Shown here: positions 8,863 through 18,687 of the stretch, one piece after another
Position numbering within the stretch: the first letter of the stretch is position 1
How the letters are laid out: each line of letters begins with the position of its first letter
Source: Prosthecobacter sp.
GTDB lineage: Bacteria; Verrucomicrobiota; Verrucomicrobiia; Verrucomicrobiales; Verrucomicrobiaceae
Direction of reading: 5' to 3'
DNA: 64,000 nt
Assembly (NCBI GenBank): GCA_021733925.1
Contig: JAIPJY010000001.1
Span: forward strand, 62,001-126,000
Position numbers and translations under genes: made by a program
Notes under the pieces: generated by a model
What the model was told of the DNA's origin: nothing
The model's database searches: none
Seen by the model: only the letters and a program-made list of their open reading frames with translations

Positions 8863-11800
8863 ATGAAACATCTCTGCGTTCTCCTGTTCGCCACGCTGCC
8901 TCTTTGCGCTGAATCGATTTTCGACGGCAAGACTCTCGAACATTGGTCCGGCAAGGCTGAGCACTGGCGCGTTGAAGACGGAGCGATCACCGGTGAAATC
9001 CCCGCGAATCAGCAGCTCAAAGGCAACGAGTGGATTTTCTGGGACGGCGAGGTGCATGACTTTGATCTCACCGTGGAGTTCCGCATCACCGGCGGCCCCA
9101 GTGCAAACTCCGGCATCCAGTATCGCTGCCAGCAGAGCCCCGATGGACACGCCAGCGGTTATCAGGCCGATCTCGATCAAGGCGCGGTATGGCTGGGACG
9201 CATCTACGACGAGCATGGTCGTGCGTTGCTGGTGGAGCGCGGCTCACGCGTGAGCATCGCACCAGATGGCCGCCGCTGGGCAGATGTGTTTGCCGAGCCA
9301 AAAAGTCTCGCCGCTGTGATCAAAGCCAACGACTGGAACAAATACCAGATCACCGCCACCGCATCCCACGTCGAGGTGCGCGTGAACGACGTCCTCATGA
9401 GCGTGCTCGATGATCACGAGATCAAAGCCGCCGAGTGGAGCGGCAAGATTGCCTTCCAGCTCCACAGCGGCCCAGGCCCGGCCAAGGTGCAGTTCCGCAA
9501 CATCCAGCTCACCCATCTCGGCAAAACAGCAATGCCCCAGCGCAGTGATGCGGGCACTCCTGCCCGCACCACCGACGTTCCCTCCATCCTACCGCCCGCC
9601 GAACTCAATCTCGGCTTTGAAACCGGCACCCTCGCAGGCTGGAAAGCCGAAGGCGATGCCTGGGAAAAACAACCCATCGAAGGTGACACCGTCACGATCC
9701 GCAAGCGCGGCAACTCACAGCACGCAGGCAAATTCTGGCTCGGCGGCTACGAACGCATCGGCGACAAAGGCACCGGCACCCTCACCTCCACAAGTTTCAC
9801 CGTCACTCACCCATGGGCCAGCTTTCTTCTCGGAGCCGCAGCCGATGCAAACACTGAGCGCGTCGAGATTGTCGAAGAGGCAACTGGCAAAGTCATCCAA
9901 AGCAGCAGCGCCATCCAGCAAGAAAACATGAAGCGCGTGGCAGTGAATCTGGAAAGCGTCGCCGGCAAACGCATCTTCATCCGCATCGTCGATCAATCCA
10001 AATCCGGCTGGGGCCACGTGAACTTCGACGACTTCGTCTTCCACGATCAAAAACCAGTCTTCGCCGCCGCAGCTCTAAGCATCAGCAACGATCGCTCGAA
10101 GCGTGGTGATGAAAGCCCTGTCCTCTGGCATCTCCTGCCAAATCCCGCCAAACCCACCAGCGTGAAAAGCGAAGCCGCACAAAAGCTCGTCGCAGGCATG
10201 AAACTGCAGGACGGCTTTCAAGTCGAGCTGATCGCCGCAGAGCCGGATGTGCGCCAGCCCATCGCCTTCTGCTTCGATGAACGCGGCCGCATGTGGGTGG
10301 CGGAAGCCTTCAGTTATCCAAACCGCCAGCCCGAAGGGCAGGGGAAAGACCGCATCAGCATCTTCGAAGACGCGGATGGCGATGGCTCATTTGAAACCAA
10401 AAAAGTCTTCTGCGAAGGCCTGAATCTCGTCAGCGGCATCGAGGTCGGCTTCGGCGGCGTGTGGGTCGGCGCTGCACCCTATTTGTTGTTCATTCCGAAA
10501 GATGCGAATGATGCAGCCGGCAAGCCGCAGGTTCTCCTCGACGGCTGGGGCTACCAAGACACCCACGAAACCCTCAACAGCTTCATCTGGGGCCCCGACG
10601 GCTGGCTCTATGGCAATCAAGGCGTCTTCACCCAATCCCTCATCGGCAAACCCGGCACATCCAATGACCAGCGGATCACTCTCAATGCAGGCGTCTGGCG
10701 TTATCACCCCGTGAGGCATGAATTCGAAATCTTCTGCCACGGCGGCAGCAACCAGTGGGGCCTCGACTACAACAGCAACGGCCACTTCTTCATGACCCAC
10801 TGCCGTAGCTTCTGGGGCAAAGGCGGCACCACCAACGCCATCCGCAACGGCCACTTCTGGAATCAGGCCAACAGCAAATACGCCCCCTTCATCTCCGCCA
10901 CCGCCCCGGACTTTGCGCCCGACCTGCAAAACTACCTCCCCGCCTCCGCTCGCTATGACAGCGGTGAAGGCGGCGCCGGCAAGCCCGGCACCACCGCCGT
11001 CTATGGCGGTCATTCCCACGTCGGCACCCTGATCTACAACGGCGGCAACTGGCCCGCCATCTATCGTGACCACCTCTTCACGCACAACCTCCACGGCCAT
11101 CAGATCAATCAGCAGCACATGGTCCGCACCGGCAGCGGCTATGAGACTTTCCACGCCGGCTACGACCTCCTCTACAGCCCCGCCCCGGACTACATCCCCG
11201 TCGATCTCCAAACCGGCCCCGACGGCGCCGTCTATGTCATCGACTGGACCGACACCCAGCACTGCCACAATCCCGAAGACGAAAAATGGGACCGCACCAA
11301 CGGTCGCATCTACCGCATCTCATGGAAGGAGACCTACAAGCCGGTGAAGGTGGATTTGGGGAGCATGAGTGATGATCAGCTTCTCAAGTTGCAAACGAGC
11401 ACCAACGACTGGCACGCCAGAACAGCCCGAAAACTCATTCAAGAACGTCCTGCGCCCTTTGATGCAGTTGCCAATGGAACCACCATGATTTCACAGCGCG
11501 ACAACAAGCCTGAGCTGACCTTGAGACTCATGTGGCTGCTTCATGCGGCGAAAGCCCTAAATCCGCAGATATTGGCTTCATTGACCAGCCAGGAAGATGA
11601 CATCGTCCGCTCCTGGGCCATTCAACTCGCCACTGAAGAAGCCGGCAAACCCAAACTCAGCACCGACACCCTGCTCAAACTCGCCCAAACCGACCCCTCA
11701 CCCACCGTCCGCCTCGCCCTCGCCTCTGCACTTCCAAAGCTAGACGCCAAGACCGTCTGGGAAGTCGCCTCCGCACTCGCCATGAACGGCGAAGACAAAG

Positions 11801-13008
11801 ACGACCGCTTCCTCCCCAAGATGATCTGGTTCGGCCTCGCCCGAGTCATAGCAGAAGACTGGCCCCGCAGCCTCGCACTCGCGGCTAAAACTCCACTCCC
11901 ATCCCTGGCCGACTCCATCCGCTGGTTCGCCGCCACAACTCCCGCAGGCCGCGAAGCACTGATTCCCACCATCCAAACCGAGCGTGATTTGAAAATCCTC
12001 GCCTTCGGCATGAAGGACGAGGCGAAGGCGGTCATGCCCAAAGCATGGCCCCAACTACAAGCCAAGTTTCCCGGTACCACGGCTGACCAAATCTCCGCCC
12101 TATTCGGCGACAAGACCGTCCTGGCAAAAATGCGCAGCATCTTGGCGGATGAATCTCAACCTCTGCCGCAGCGGCGCAGCGCTTTCGACCTGCTGAAGCG
12201 TGTCGGCGATGCAGAAGCGACGCCGATCTTCGCCAAGCTGCTCGATCAACCCGACTTCACCAGCGCCGTCATCCCCTTGCTCTCACGCTCCAGCGATCCC
12301 GCCACCGCAACAGCGCTCATGACTCGCTTCACCAAACTCAATGACACGGACCGCAGCGCCGCCTTGGGAACCCTCACCAGCCGCGCAGAACTGGCCCTGC
12401 CTTTGCTCGCTGCGGTGAAGGCAGGCACCTTCGACAAAAAGTACCTCAGCTCCCTGCAAATTCGCCAGATGCGCAATCTCAACCACAAGGAGGTCAATGT
12501 ATTGCTCGATGAAACCTGGGGCAAAGTGAACGACTCCAGCGAAGCCGCCAAAGCCAGCATCGCCAAACTGAAGAAAGCCTACCAATCCGCCCCTCTTTGG
12601 GCCTTCAATGGCAAAGCAGGCGAGGAAACCTTCAAGCAGGTCTGCGCCGTGTGCCACTCCATGGGCGGTGTCGGCGGCAAGCTCGGCCCCGATCTCGCCG
12701 GATCATGGCGCAACGGCCTCGATTACTTCCTCGAAAACATCATCGATCCGAATGCCGTCGTCGGAGACAACTTCCAGCTTCACGTTCTGACCAAGAAAGA
12801 CGGCAGCGTCATCTCCGGCGTCATCGAGCAGGAAACCGACACCGCCATCACCGCCCGCACCGTCACGGAATCCCTCATCATCTCCAAAGCCGACCTCAAA
12901 AGCCGCCAGAAAATGCCCGTGTCACTCATGCCCCCCGGCCTCCTCGAATCCATGCCCGAGCGCAAGGCCCTGGAGCTGCTCAAATATCTGCTGAGCAAGC
13001 GGGAGTAA
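8863..13008 (+). CDS. Large secreted DUF1080/PVC dehydrogenase/HEAT/heme-binding protein
   Basis: 1381 aa. A signal peptide (KHLCVLLFATLPLCA) is followed by a DUF1080 jelly roll (about 20-225), a second beta-sandwich (about 245-400, ending NFDDFVFHD), a propeller of the PVC membrane-bound-dehydrogenase type (about 440-830, GFQVELIAAEPDVRQPIAF), a HEAT-like helical region (about 830-1240) and a C-terminal heme domain with CAVCH (C1261-H1265) and GGKLGPDLAGS. The propeller and heme parts match a recognised PVC architecture thought to oxidise sugars extracellularly; the activity is inferred. ATG 8863 is preferred because the 12 residues before it in the longer frame are encoded by the hairpin repeat. 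A small palindrome at 9549-9568 encodes the linker between the first two domains. Confidence 0.85.
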   Translation: MKHLCVLLFATLPLCAESIFDGKTLEHWSGKAEHWRVEDGAITGEIPANQQLKGNEWIFWDGEVHDFDLTVEFRITGGPSANSGIQYRCQQSPDGHASGYQADLDQGAVWLGRIYDEHGRALLVERGSRVSIAPDGRRWADVFAEPKSLAAVIKANDWNKYQITATASHVEVRVNDVLMSVLDDHEIKAAEWSGKIAFQLHSGPGPAKVQFRNIQLTHLGKTAMPQRSDAGTPARTTDVPSILPPAELNLGFETGTLAGWKAEGDAWEKQPIEGDTVTIRKRGNSQHAGKFWLGGYERIGDKGTGTLTSTSFTVTHPWASFLLGAAADANTERVEIVEEATGKVIQSSSAIQQENMKRVAVNLESVAGKRIFIRIVDQSKSGWGHVNFDDFVFHDQKPVFAAAALSISNDRSKRGDESPVLWHLLPNPAKPTSVKSEAAQKLVAGMKLQDGFQVELIAAEPDVRQPIAFCFDERGRMWVAEAFSYPNRQPEGQGKDRISIFEDADGDGSFETKKVFCEGLNLVSGIEVGFGGVWVGAAPYLLFIPKDANDAAGKPQVLLDGWGYQDTHETLNSFIWGPDGWLYGNQGVFTQSLIGKPGTSNDQRITLNAGVWRYHPVRHEFEIFCHGGSNQWGLDYNSNGHFFMTHCRSFWGKGGTTNAIRNGHFWNQANSKYAPFISATAPDFAPDLQNYLPASARYDSGEGGAGKPGTTAVYGGHSHVGTLIYNGGNWPAIYRDHLFTHNLHGHQINQQHMVRTGSGYETFHAGYDLLYSPAPDYIPVDLQTGPDGAVYVIDWTDTQHCHNPEDEKWDRTNGRIYRISWKETYKPVKVDLGSMSDDQLLKLQTSTNDWHARTARKLIQERPAPFDAVANGTTMISQRDNKPELTLRLMWLLHAAKALNPQILASLTSQEDDIVRSWAIQLATEEAGKPKLSTDTLLKLAQTDPSPTVRLALASALPKLDAKTVWEVASALAMNGEDKDDRFLPKMIWFGLARVIAEDWPRSLALAAKTPLPSLADSIRWFAATTPAGREALIPTIQTERDLKILAFGMKDEAKAVMPKAWPQLQAKFPGTTADQISALFGDKTVLAKMRSILADESQPLPQRRSAFDLLKRVGDAEATPIFAKLLDQPDFTSAVIPLLSRSSDPATATALMTRFTKLNDTDRSAALGTLTSRAELALPLLAAVKAGTFDKKYLSSLQIRQMRNLNHKEVNVLLDETWGKVNDSSEAAKASIAKLKKAYQSAPLWAFNGKAGEETFKQVCAVCHSMGGVGGKLGPDLAGSWRNGLDYFLENIIDPNAVVGDNFQLHVLTKKDGSVISGVIEQETDTAITARTVTESLIISKADLKSRQKMPVSLMPPGLLESMPERKALELLKYLLSKRE
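9549..9568. repeat. Palindromic repeat in a domain linker
   Basis: TGCGGGCA (9549-9556) and TGCCCGCA (9561-9568) form a perfect 8-bp stem around CTCC. It is translated as part of SDAGTPARTT, exactly in the low-complexity linker between two beta-sandwich domains, so the reading frame and folds are unaffected. Confidence 0.6.
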
Positions 13009-13095
13009 GGGCTCAGCCAAGGCCTCCCGGGCTTCATCAGAAGTGAATAAAGATCATTCAAAACCGGATTGGCATATCCGGACTCGTCTGCGCGT

Positions 13096-14493
13096 ATGAT
13101 TCCGATCATGAATCCTGTTTTCCCGATCCTGGCCTTCGCGTTTGCATTCGTTCTACAGACCTCGGCACAGACGCCCGAATGGAAAGCTGCGGCCGCCAAG
13201 ACGATCATCACACCGACAGAGCCGATGTACCTCGCCGGATTCGCGAACCGGGAAGTTCCTGCCGAGGGGACAGCGATGGAACTCCATGCGAAAGCGCTGG
13301 CGCTTCAGGACGCGCAGGGGGAACGCTTCGTGATGGTCACGCTAGATCTGGTGGAGGTGACGGTTCAGCTTCGAGATGCAGTGGCGGAGGCCGTGAAGGC
13401 CAGGTTTGGTTTGCCTGACAAGGCGCTGTTGTTGAACTGCTCGCATACGCATTGCGGTCCGGAACTGCGTTACACGGAGCTGGAATTCATGAGCTTCACA
13501 GATCCTCTTCGCAAGGAGCGCTGCCTGCGCTACAACGCATGGCTGAAAGACAAGATCGTCGGCATCATCGGCGAGGCATTGCAGCAGGTGGAACCGGCGA
13601 CGGTCAGTTATGGCCATGCGCGTTGCGGTTATGCCATGAACCGCAGGCTCAAGAGCGACAAGCCGGCGGGCGATCCCTACTTGAACAGCCCCAATCCCGA
13701 GGGCGTGGTGGATCATGATGTGCCAGTGCTCACGGTTCAAACGGCGGCTGGCAAGCTTAACGCCATCGTCTTTGGCTACGCCTGCCACAACACATCGATG
13801 AGCATCAAACAATGGCACGGTGACTATGCCGGTCATGCGCAGCAGTTGATCGAGGAGGCACATCCAGGCACCATCGCATTGTTCATGATGGGCTGCGGTG
13901 GTGATCAGAACGCCTATCCACGTTTCAGTCCGATCTTCAGTCTTCGCCACGGTCAAAGCCTCGCCACGGCGGTGGAGGCGGCTCTGGATGCAAAACCGAA
14001 ACCGATCCATGGCCCGCTGCGCATTGACTGGCAGACGACGCGGCTTGACTACCAGTCCATTCCCACGGCAGACCAGATCGAAAAACGGCTGAGCACGGGT
14101 GAAGGCTATGAAAAAAGCTACGAGGTCTATCAGCGCAAGTGGGATGAAAAGCGCTTGTATGCGATCAAGCACACCGGACTGCGCGACCACTACGACTACC
14201 CGCTTCAGGTGGTGCATTTCGGTTATGATCTGACCTTCGTGGCGCTCAGCGGGGAGACTTGCGTGGATTATTCGCTGCGCCTGAAGCACGAGTTCAAAGG
14301 GCCTGGAGCATTGTGGGTCGCAGGCTACAGCAACGACATCCTCGCCTACATCCCGAGCAGACGCGTGCTGCGGGAAGGTGGCTATGAAGCATTTCGTTCG
14401 CTCATGTACTGGTCCAACCCGCTGCATCCAGACAAGTTTGCGGACACACTTGAGGAACGCATCATCTCCAAGGCGCAGAAAATGATGCAATAA
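13096..14493 (+). CDS. Neutral/alkaline ceramidase-family protein
   Basis: About 465 aa. ATG 13096 or ATG 13108 both precede a signal peptide (NPVFPILAFAFAFVLQTSAQ); the TTG at 13069 is less likely. Ceramidase-like hallmarks are the N-terminal AAAKTIITPTEPMYLAGF, the metal-binding SHTHCGPEL, and YACHNTSMSIKQWHGDY with another His. The family hydrolyses the N-acyl bond of sphingolipids, but PVC genomes carry many shorter paralogues of unknown substrate. The C-terminal immunoglobulin-like domain of classical ceramidases seems absent. It stands between the giant heme protein and a sulfatase. Confidence 0.8.
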   Translation: MIPIMNPVFPILAFAFAFVLQTSAQTPEWKAAAAKTIITPTEPMYLAGFANREVPAEGTAMELHAKALALQDAQGERFVMVTLDLVEVTVQLRDAVAEAVKARFGLPDKALLLNCSHTHCGPELRYTELEFMSFTDPLRKERCLRYNAWLKDKIVGIIGEALQQVEPATVSYGHARCGYAMNRRLKSDKPAGDPYLNSPNPEGVVDHDVPVLTVQTAAGKLNAIVFGYACHNTSMSIKQWHGDYAGHAQQLIEEAHPGTIALFMMGCGGDQNAYPRFSPIFSLRHGQSLATAVEAALDAKPKPIHGPLRIDWQTTRLDYQSIPTADQIEKRLSTGEGYEKSYEVYQRKWDEKRLYAIKHTGLRDHYDYPLQVVHFGYDLTFVALSGETCVDYSLRLKHEFKGPGALWVAGYSNDILAYIPSRRVLREGGYEAFRSLMYWSNPLHPDKFADTLEERIISKAQKMMQ

Positions 14494-14525
14494 AGGTTCG
14501 CCTTGAGAGTGATGAGCCAGAGCCT

Positions 14526-14563
14526 GACGCAATTACTTTCTTGCGTCGGAGCAGCATTTTTTT
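14526..14563 (+). terminator. Possible intrinsic terminator after the ceramidase-family gene
   Basis: GACGCAA (14526-14532) and TTGCGTC (14541-14547) form a 7-bp stem with an 8-nt loop, followed after 9 nt by a run of seven T. The gap between stem and T-run is longer than ideal, so the pair could instead be an operator for the sulfatase that starts at 14576. Confidence 0.35.
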
Positions 14564-14575
14564 CATGCTGTGCCC

Positions 14576-15997
14576 ATGATCCGATTTCTCTTCGTTCTCA
14601 GCCTCTGCGTAGTCGCCACACTCCACGCCCAGGAAAAACGCCCCAACATCCTCTGGCTCATCGCCGAGGACTTCGGCCCGCATCTCGGCTGCTATGGCAC
14701 CAAGGAAGTCTCCTCCCCGGTGCTCGACGCGCTGGCTGCAAAGGGCATGCGCTTCACCCGCTACTACACCACGGCCCCCGTGTGCTCTGCCAGCCGTTCG
14801 GCATTCAACACGGGAATGTATCAGACGACCATCGGCGCGCACAATCACCGCTCGCATCGCGATGATGGCTACACCCTGCCTGAAGGGGTGAAGGTGATCA
14901 GCGAGCGCATGCGCGAGGCGGGTTACTTCACAGCCAATGTGAAGGAATTGCCCCCTGAGGCGGGATTCAAGGGCACCGGCAAGACCGACTGGAACTTTCA
15001 GGGGCCTGACAAACCGTTCGATTCGTCCAGCTGGGATGACTTGAAACAGCATCAGCCCTTTTATGCGCAGCTCAATTTCTCGGAAACGCATCGCACCTTC
15101 CGCGCCCCGCCCCATGCAGACCCCGCCAAGGTGGAGATCCCGCCCTATTACCCCGATCATGAAATCACGCGTAAAGACTGGGCGGAGTACCTCGATGCCG
15201 CGACGGAACTGGATCGTAAAATCGGCAAGGTGATGGAACTGCTCCAGCGCGACGGGCTGATGGAGAACACCGTGATCTGCTTCCTGGGCGATCATGGTGC
15301 CGCCCATGTCCGTGCCAAGCAGTTCTGCTACGAGGAAGGACTGATCACGCCGTTCATCCTGAGCTGGCCTTCCGGTATTCCTGCCCCCGCAGGCTATGAG
15401 GCCGGCAAAGTCAGCGACCGTCTGCTGATGTCGATCGATCTCACCGCCACCTCTCTCGCATGGGCCGGCATTCCAAAACCGAAGGGCATGCAGGGGCAGG
15501 TGTTCATGGGCCCCAATGCGGAACCCCCACGCGAGTACGTTTTCGGTGCGCGTGATCGCTGCGACATGACGGTGTTTCGCTTCCGCACCGTGGCGGATGC
15601 GCGCTATCGCTACATTCGGAACTTCACGCCGGACCGGCCCTTCCTGCAACACAACGCCTACAAGGAAAAGCAGTATCCTGTCTGGAATCTAATCAAAGAG
15701 CTTGCCGCGCAGGACAAGCTGACGCCAGCCCAGGCCGCGCTTGCAGCACCTACAATGCCCGAGGTGGAATTCTACGATCTGCAGACCGACCCCTTTGAGA
15801 TCCACAATCTCGCGAAGTCGAACCTGCCTGAGCACCGCGCCGCACGCGAGCGCTTGAGTTCCGTTTTGAATGCATGGATCGAGCGGACAAACGATCAAGG
15901 TCGGATTCCAGAGCCCGAAGAGGTGGCAAGAAATGAAGGCCGTACCAAAGAGGCACCCCCAGCGAAGCAGGGGAAGGGAAAGAAGAAAAAGGAATGA
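14576..15997 (+). CDS. Secreted sulfatase (formylglycine type)
   Basis: 473 aa starting at ATG 14576 with a signal peptide (IRFLFVLSLCVVATLHAQ). Sulfatase family S1 features: RPNILWLIAEDFG metal-binding start, VCSASRSAFNTGMYQT with Cys about 70 as the residue converted to formylglycine, and FLGDHGAAHV in the middle. Such enzymes remove sulfate esters from polysaccharides in the periplasm or outside. The C terminus ends in a Lys-rich tail (KQGKGKKKKE). A maturase is required; the only SUMF1-like protein in the window lacks the catalytic Cys pair, so the activator must be encoded elsewhere. Confidence 0.9.
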   Translation: MIRFLFVLSLCVVATLHAQEKRPNILWLIAEDFGPHLGCYGTKEVSSPVLDALAAKGMRFTRYYTTAPVCSASRSAFNTGMYQTTIGAHNHRSHRDDGYTLPEGVKVISERMREAGYFTANVKELPPEAGFKGTGKTDWNFQGPDKPFDSSSWDDLKQHQPFYAQLNFSETHRTFRAPPHADPAKVEIPPYYPDHEITRKDWAEYLDAATELDRKIGKVMELLQRDGLMENTVICFLGDHGAAHVRAKQFCYEEGLITPFILSWPSGIPAPAGYEAGKVSDRLLMSIDLTATSLAWAGIPKPKGMQGQVFMGPNAEPPREYVFGARDRCDMTVFRFRTVADARYRYIRNFTPDRPFLQHNAYKEKQYPVWNLIKELAAQDKLTPAQAALAAPTMPEVEFYDLQTDPFEIHNLAKSNLPEHRAARERLSSVLNAWIERTNDQGRIPEPEEVARNEGRTKEAPPAKQGKGKKKKE

Positions 15998-16021
15998 ATG
16001 ACGAATTCAGAATGACGAATG
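15993..16021 (-). repeat. Dispersed CATTCGTCATTC repeat
   Basis: Reads gaatgaatgacgaattcagaatgacgaat on the plus strand, the reverse complement of the motif at 1270-1307 and 52508-52545. It occupies the whole gap between the sulfatase and the next start codon and overlaps both gene edges. Confidence 0.6.
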
Positions 16022-16798
16022 AGCCGCCCCGGCCATTCTCAAGAAGTGAAGCTGCTCCCTAACCATCACGCGCATGACGCACGGCATCTCATCCAGCGCT
16101 GGCGCTCGCTCGCTCGCACAGCTGGCTGCCGCGTGAAGACCTTGTGCAAAGTGGGCGACATGCCGGTGATCGTGCTCGAATCTGCGGCGGCGCAGGCGGG
16201 ACAACCAGCGGTCTATCTTTCCACCGGAGTCCACGGCGATGAGGCGGGTTCAGCCTGGGGCCTCCTCACTTGGGCTGAGAAGCACATGAACGAGCTGAAA
16301 CGCGGGTCATTTTTGATCGCCCCCTGCCTCAATCCAGTAGGACTCACGCTCAATACGCGTGCGGACCATCGCGGCTTCGACATCAATCGCCGCTTTCACG
16401 ATGCAACCGATGACATCTGCGGACCATGGCAGCAATGGATCACCGGCCGGGCGATGCGCTTCGGCCTCTGCCTGCACGAAGATTACGACGCGCAGGGGAT
16501 CTATCTCTATGAGCTCAATCAAGCACCCCAAACAGTGGGCCATGAAATCATCGAACGCTGCGCACGTGTGATCGCGCCTGATCCACGAAAGAACATCGAA
16601 GGCCAGCGCGCCAACCTTGGCGTGATCCGTCGCCGTACACTGCCGACGCATCTTCCCGGCATGCCAGAAGCCATTGAACTGCACGTGCGCGGCTGTCCGG
16701 TGACGCTGACCTTCGAATCACCTTCGGAGTTTGATCTCGATAAACGCGTGCGGGTGCAGGTGAAATTCGTGGAGTCGGCATTGGCCGTTCTTGATTAA
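16019..16798 (+). CDS. M14-like/succinylglutamate desuccinylase-type metallohydrolase
   Basis: 259 aa without an evident signal peptide. The zinc motif of the carboxypeptidase/aspartoacylase fold is visible: STGVHGDEAGSAWGLL supplies His and Glu, NRRFHD and LCLHEDYD provide the substrate Arg pair and a third ligand. The family cleaves C-terminal amino acids, peptidoglycan stem peptides or N-acyl amino acids. ATG 16019 lies in the short repeat that follows the sulfatase. The next gene begins 3 bp after its stop. Confidence 0.7.
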   Translation: MSRPGHSQEVKLLPNHHAHDARHLIQRWRSLARTAGCRVKTLCKVGDMPVIVLESAAAQAGQPAVYLSTGVHGDEAGSAWGLLTWAEKHMNELKRGSFLIAPCLNPVGLTLNTRADHRGFDINRRFHDATDDICGPWQQWITGRAMRFGLCLHEDYDAQGIYLYELNQAPQTVGHEIIERCARVIAPDPRKNIEGQRANLGVIRRRTLPTHLPGMPEAIELHVRGCPVTLTFESPSEFDLDKRVRVQVKFVESALAVLD

Positions 16799-16801
16799 AC
16801 G

Positions 16802-17782
16802 ATGAACTCAACACTCATCCAGTGCCTGATTGTACTGACGGTTATTACCGTCTTGTCCGGGTGTGCCTCGGTGAAAAAAATAGCCGCAGGTCGTGGCGTG
16901 CTGTGTGCCGAGGACTGGGTGAGCTACGATGGCAAAACCATGCCGTGGAAATCGTGGCCGGTGCCTGCCGGTGTGACACCGCGCGGAGTGGTCATCACCA
17001 TTCATGGTCTGAGTGGCGCAAAGTCAGATTTCTGGTATCTCGGCGAACAACTCCCGCTGCGCGGCTATGCAGTCTATGCCTACGATCTTCGCGGGCAGGG
17101 AAATGATCCTGTAGTAGCGGAGCGTGGCGACATCTCGGGAGCGAAGGCTTGGCAGCGTGATCTGGCGACGTTTCACGCGCTGGTAAAGCGCAGGCATCCC
17201 AAGACCCCCGTGTTTTGGTACGGTGAGAGCCTTGGCAGTCTCATCGCCCTGCACACGGCGGCGGATTTGCTCGGCAATCGCAGCGACCCCAGCGGCATCA
17301 TTCTCGCATCACCCGTGGCCGGGTTGCGAATGACCCTGAGCGGCTTCCAGCGTTTCCTGCTCGAAACAGCGGCCAAGCTCTCCCCACGCTCGCGTTACTC
17401 ACTCGGCGAACTGGCAGGCGTGGATGAATCCAAGATTAAAGTCACCTCCCATTCCACGCATGGCGGTCAGATGGCGGTCACACCCCATCACATCAGTGCC
17501 TTCTCGCTGCGCCTGCTCTCAACGATCGGCGGCATGCTGGATAAGAACACGGATTCGGCCCATCGCTTGAAAATGCCGGTGCTGTTCGTCGCCTCGCCGA
17601 ATGATGTGCTGTCTTCGGCAGATCAGATCCAGGCCCTCTTTGCCCAGATCCGCAGCCGGGACAAAAAGCTGCTGTGGTACACGCGTTCCTACCATCTGCT
17701 GCTGCATGATGTGCAGCACGAGGAAGTCGTGCACGATGTGTCACACTGGTTGGACCGCCAGGTAGACGCCATCCACCGCTGA
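16802..17782 (+). CDS. Lipoprotein alpha/beta hydrolase (monoacylglycerol-lipase-like, S33)
   Basis: 326 aa. The N terminus ends in a lipobox (LSGC, Cys about 21), so the protein is membrane-anchored by lipid. Catalytic landmarks are IHGLSGAKSDFW, the nucleophile elbow YGESLGSL, Asp in VASPNDVLS and His in SYHLLLHD. The pattern YAYDLRGQGND is typical of serine aminopeptidase S33/lysophospholipase-like hydrolases. It follows the M14-like gene by 3 bp and precedes the next gene by 6 bp. Confidence 0.8.
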   Translation: MNSTLIQCLIVLTVITVLSGCASVKKIAAGRGVLCAEDWVSYDGKTMPWKSWPVPAGVTPRGVVITIHGLSGAKSDFWYLGEQLPLRGYAVYAYDLRGQGNDPVVAERGDISGAKAWQRDLATFHALVKRRHPKTPVFWYGESLGSLIALHTAADLLGNRSDPSGIILASPVAGLRMTLSGFQRFLLETAAKLSPRSRYSLGELAGVDESKIKVTSHSTHGGQMAVTPHHISAFSLRLLSTIGGMLDKNTDSAHRLKMPVLFVASPNDVLSSADQIQALFAQIRSRDKKLLWYTRSYHLLLHDVQHEEVVHDVSHWLDRQVDAIHR

Positions 17783-17788
17783 ACCGCA

Positions 17789-18643
17789 ATGACACTCGAA
17801 CATGCCATCCAAGATGCCTTGAGCCGCAGCGAACTCCCGCTGAAAGCAGCGGAGATCGCCAAGATCGTGAAGCCAGCAGTGGGGCGCACAGCCACACCCA
17901 AGACAGTGGCTGCAGCCCTTGAAGCGTTGTCCTCATCGGGCGTGCTGAGCTGCATTATCGCAGGAACCCGCAGCAAACCGCAGCCGCTCTTCACGCCGCA
18001 CAGCTTGGAAACTTCTGCCGCAGCTTTCCTAAAGCATTTCATTCATGCAGCCAGTAAAGAGCAGCAGGCCATGAAGCTAAAAGCAAAGCTGCCGGCAGGT
18101 CTGCAGCCTTTCTTTGAGGCTGCACTGGATCACCTCGTCGCCACTGGCGCTGCATTTGTGCTCCCAGGTGGCAAACGGTTGGTATTTGCCCACAAACCCC
18201 AGCCTTCCCAGCTGCTGGATGCCACGCTGAAACGTTCCCTTCAAAAGGTCCTCCAGACCGTCAACAGCGTCCGCACGCCGCCCGCGACCTTGGACGATCT
18301 AATCGCATGGCTGGACGCGGCACCTCCTCCTCCGCCCGTCGAAACCGTCTGCATTCCGGAAGAGTCCGAACTCCGCGCCTGGTATGATCTCGACCGACTC
18401 CGCTCTTCCACAGTGATGATCCCCATTCCCCAAACCTTCGCCCGTTATCAGGCCTGGGCGACCGAGCATGGAAGCGTGGCTGATAGTCAGGTTTTACGAA
18501 GTTTGATTGAGACGCTTTACAACAATGGGCACCTCCTGTTAGAACCTTGCGAAAGGCCGCAAGACCTCCCGGATCATGAACGTGCCCTGCTGGTTCCCAT
18601 GTCTCTCGGTCCGCCTGGCTACTCCTGGTGCTGGATTTCCTGA
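17789..18643 (+). CDS. Uncharacterised protein with possible N-terminal winged helix
   Basis: 284 aa, cytoplasmic by appearance. I do not recognise a family. Residues 1-60 (LEHAIQDALSRSELPLKAAEIAKIV, TVAAALEALSSSGVLSC) look like a winged-helix domain of the kind that reads short DNA or pairs with an ATPase. The central part is Pro-rich (AAPPPPPV), and the C-terminal ~75 residues (FARYQAWATEHGSVADSQVL) form another helical unit. It ends 44 bp before the preferred start of the ATPase gene, whose longer alternative start overlaps it, so the pair is probably one functional unit. Confidence 0.55.
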   Translation: MTLEHAIQDALSRSELPLKAAEIAKIVKPAVGRTATPKTVAAALEALSSSGVLSCIIAGTRSKPQPLFTPHSLETSAAAFLKHFIHAASKEQQAMKLKAKLPAGLQPFFEAALDHLVATGAAFVLPGGKRLVFAHKPQPSQLLDATLKRSLQKVLQTVNSVRTPPATLDDLIAWLDAAPPPPPVETVCIPEESELRAWYDLDRLRSSTVMIPIPQTFARYQAWATEHGSVADSQVLRSLIETLYNNGHLLLEPCERPQDLPDHERALLVPMSLGPPGYSWCWIS

Positions 18644-18687
18644 TCCAGTCCCGCTCACTCCCGAATACTGAACTGACTCCCAAGACC

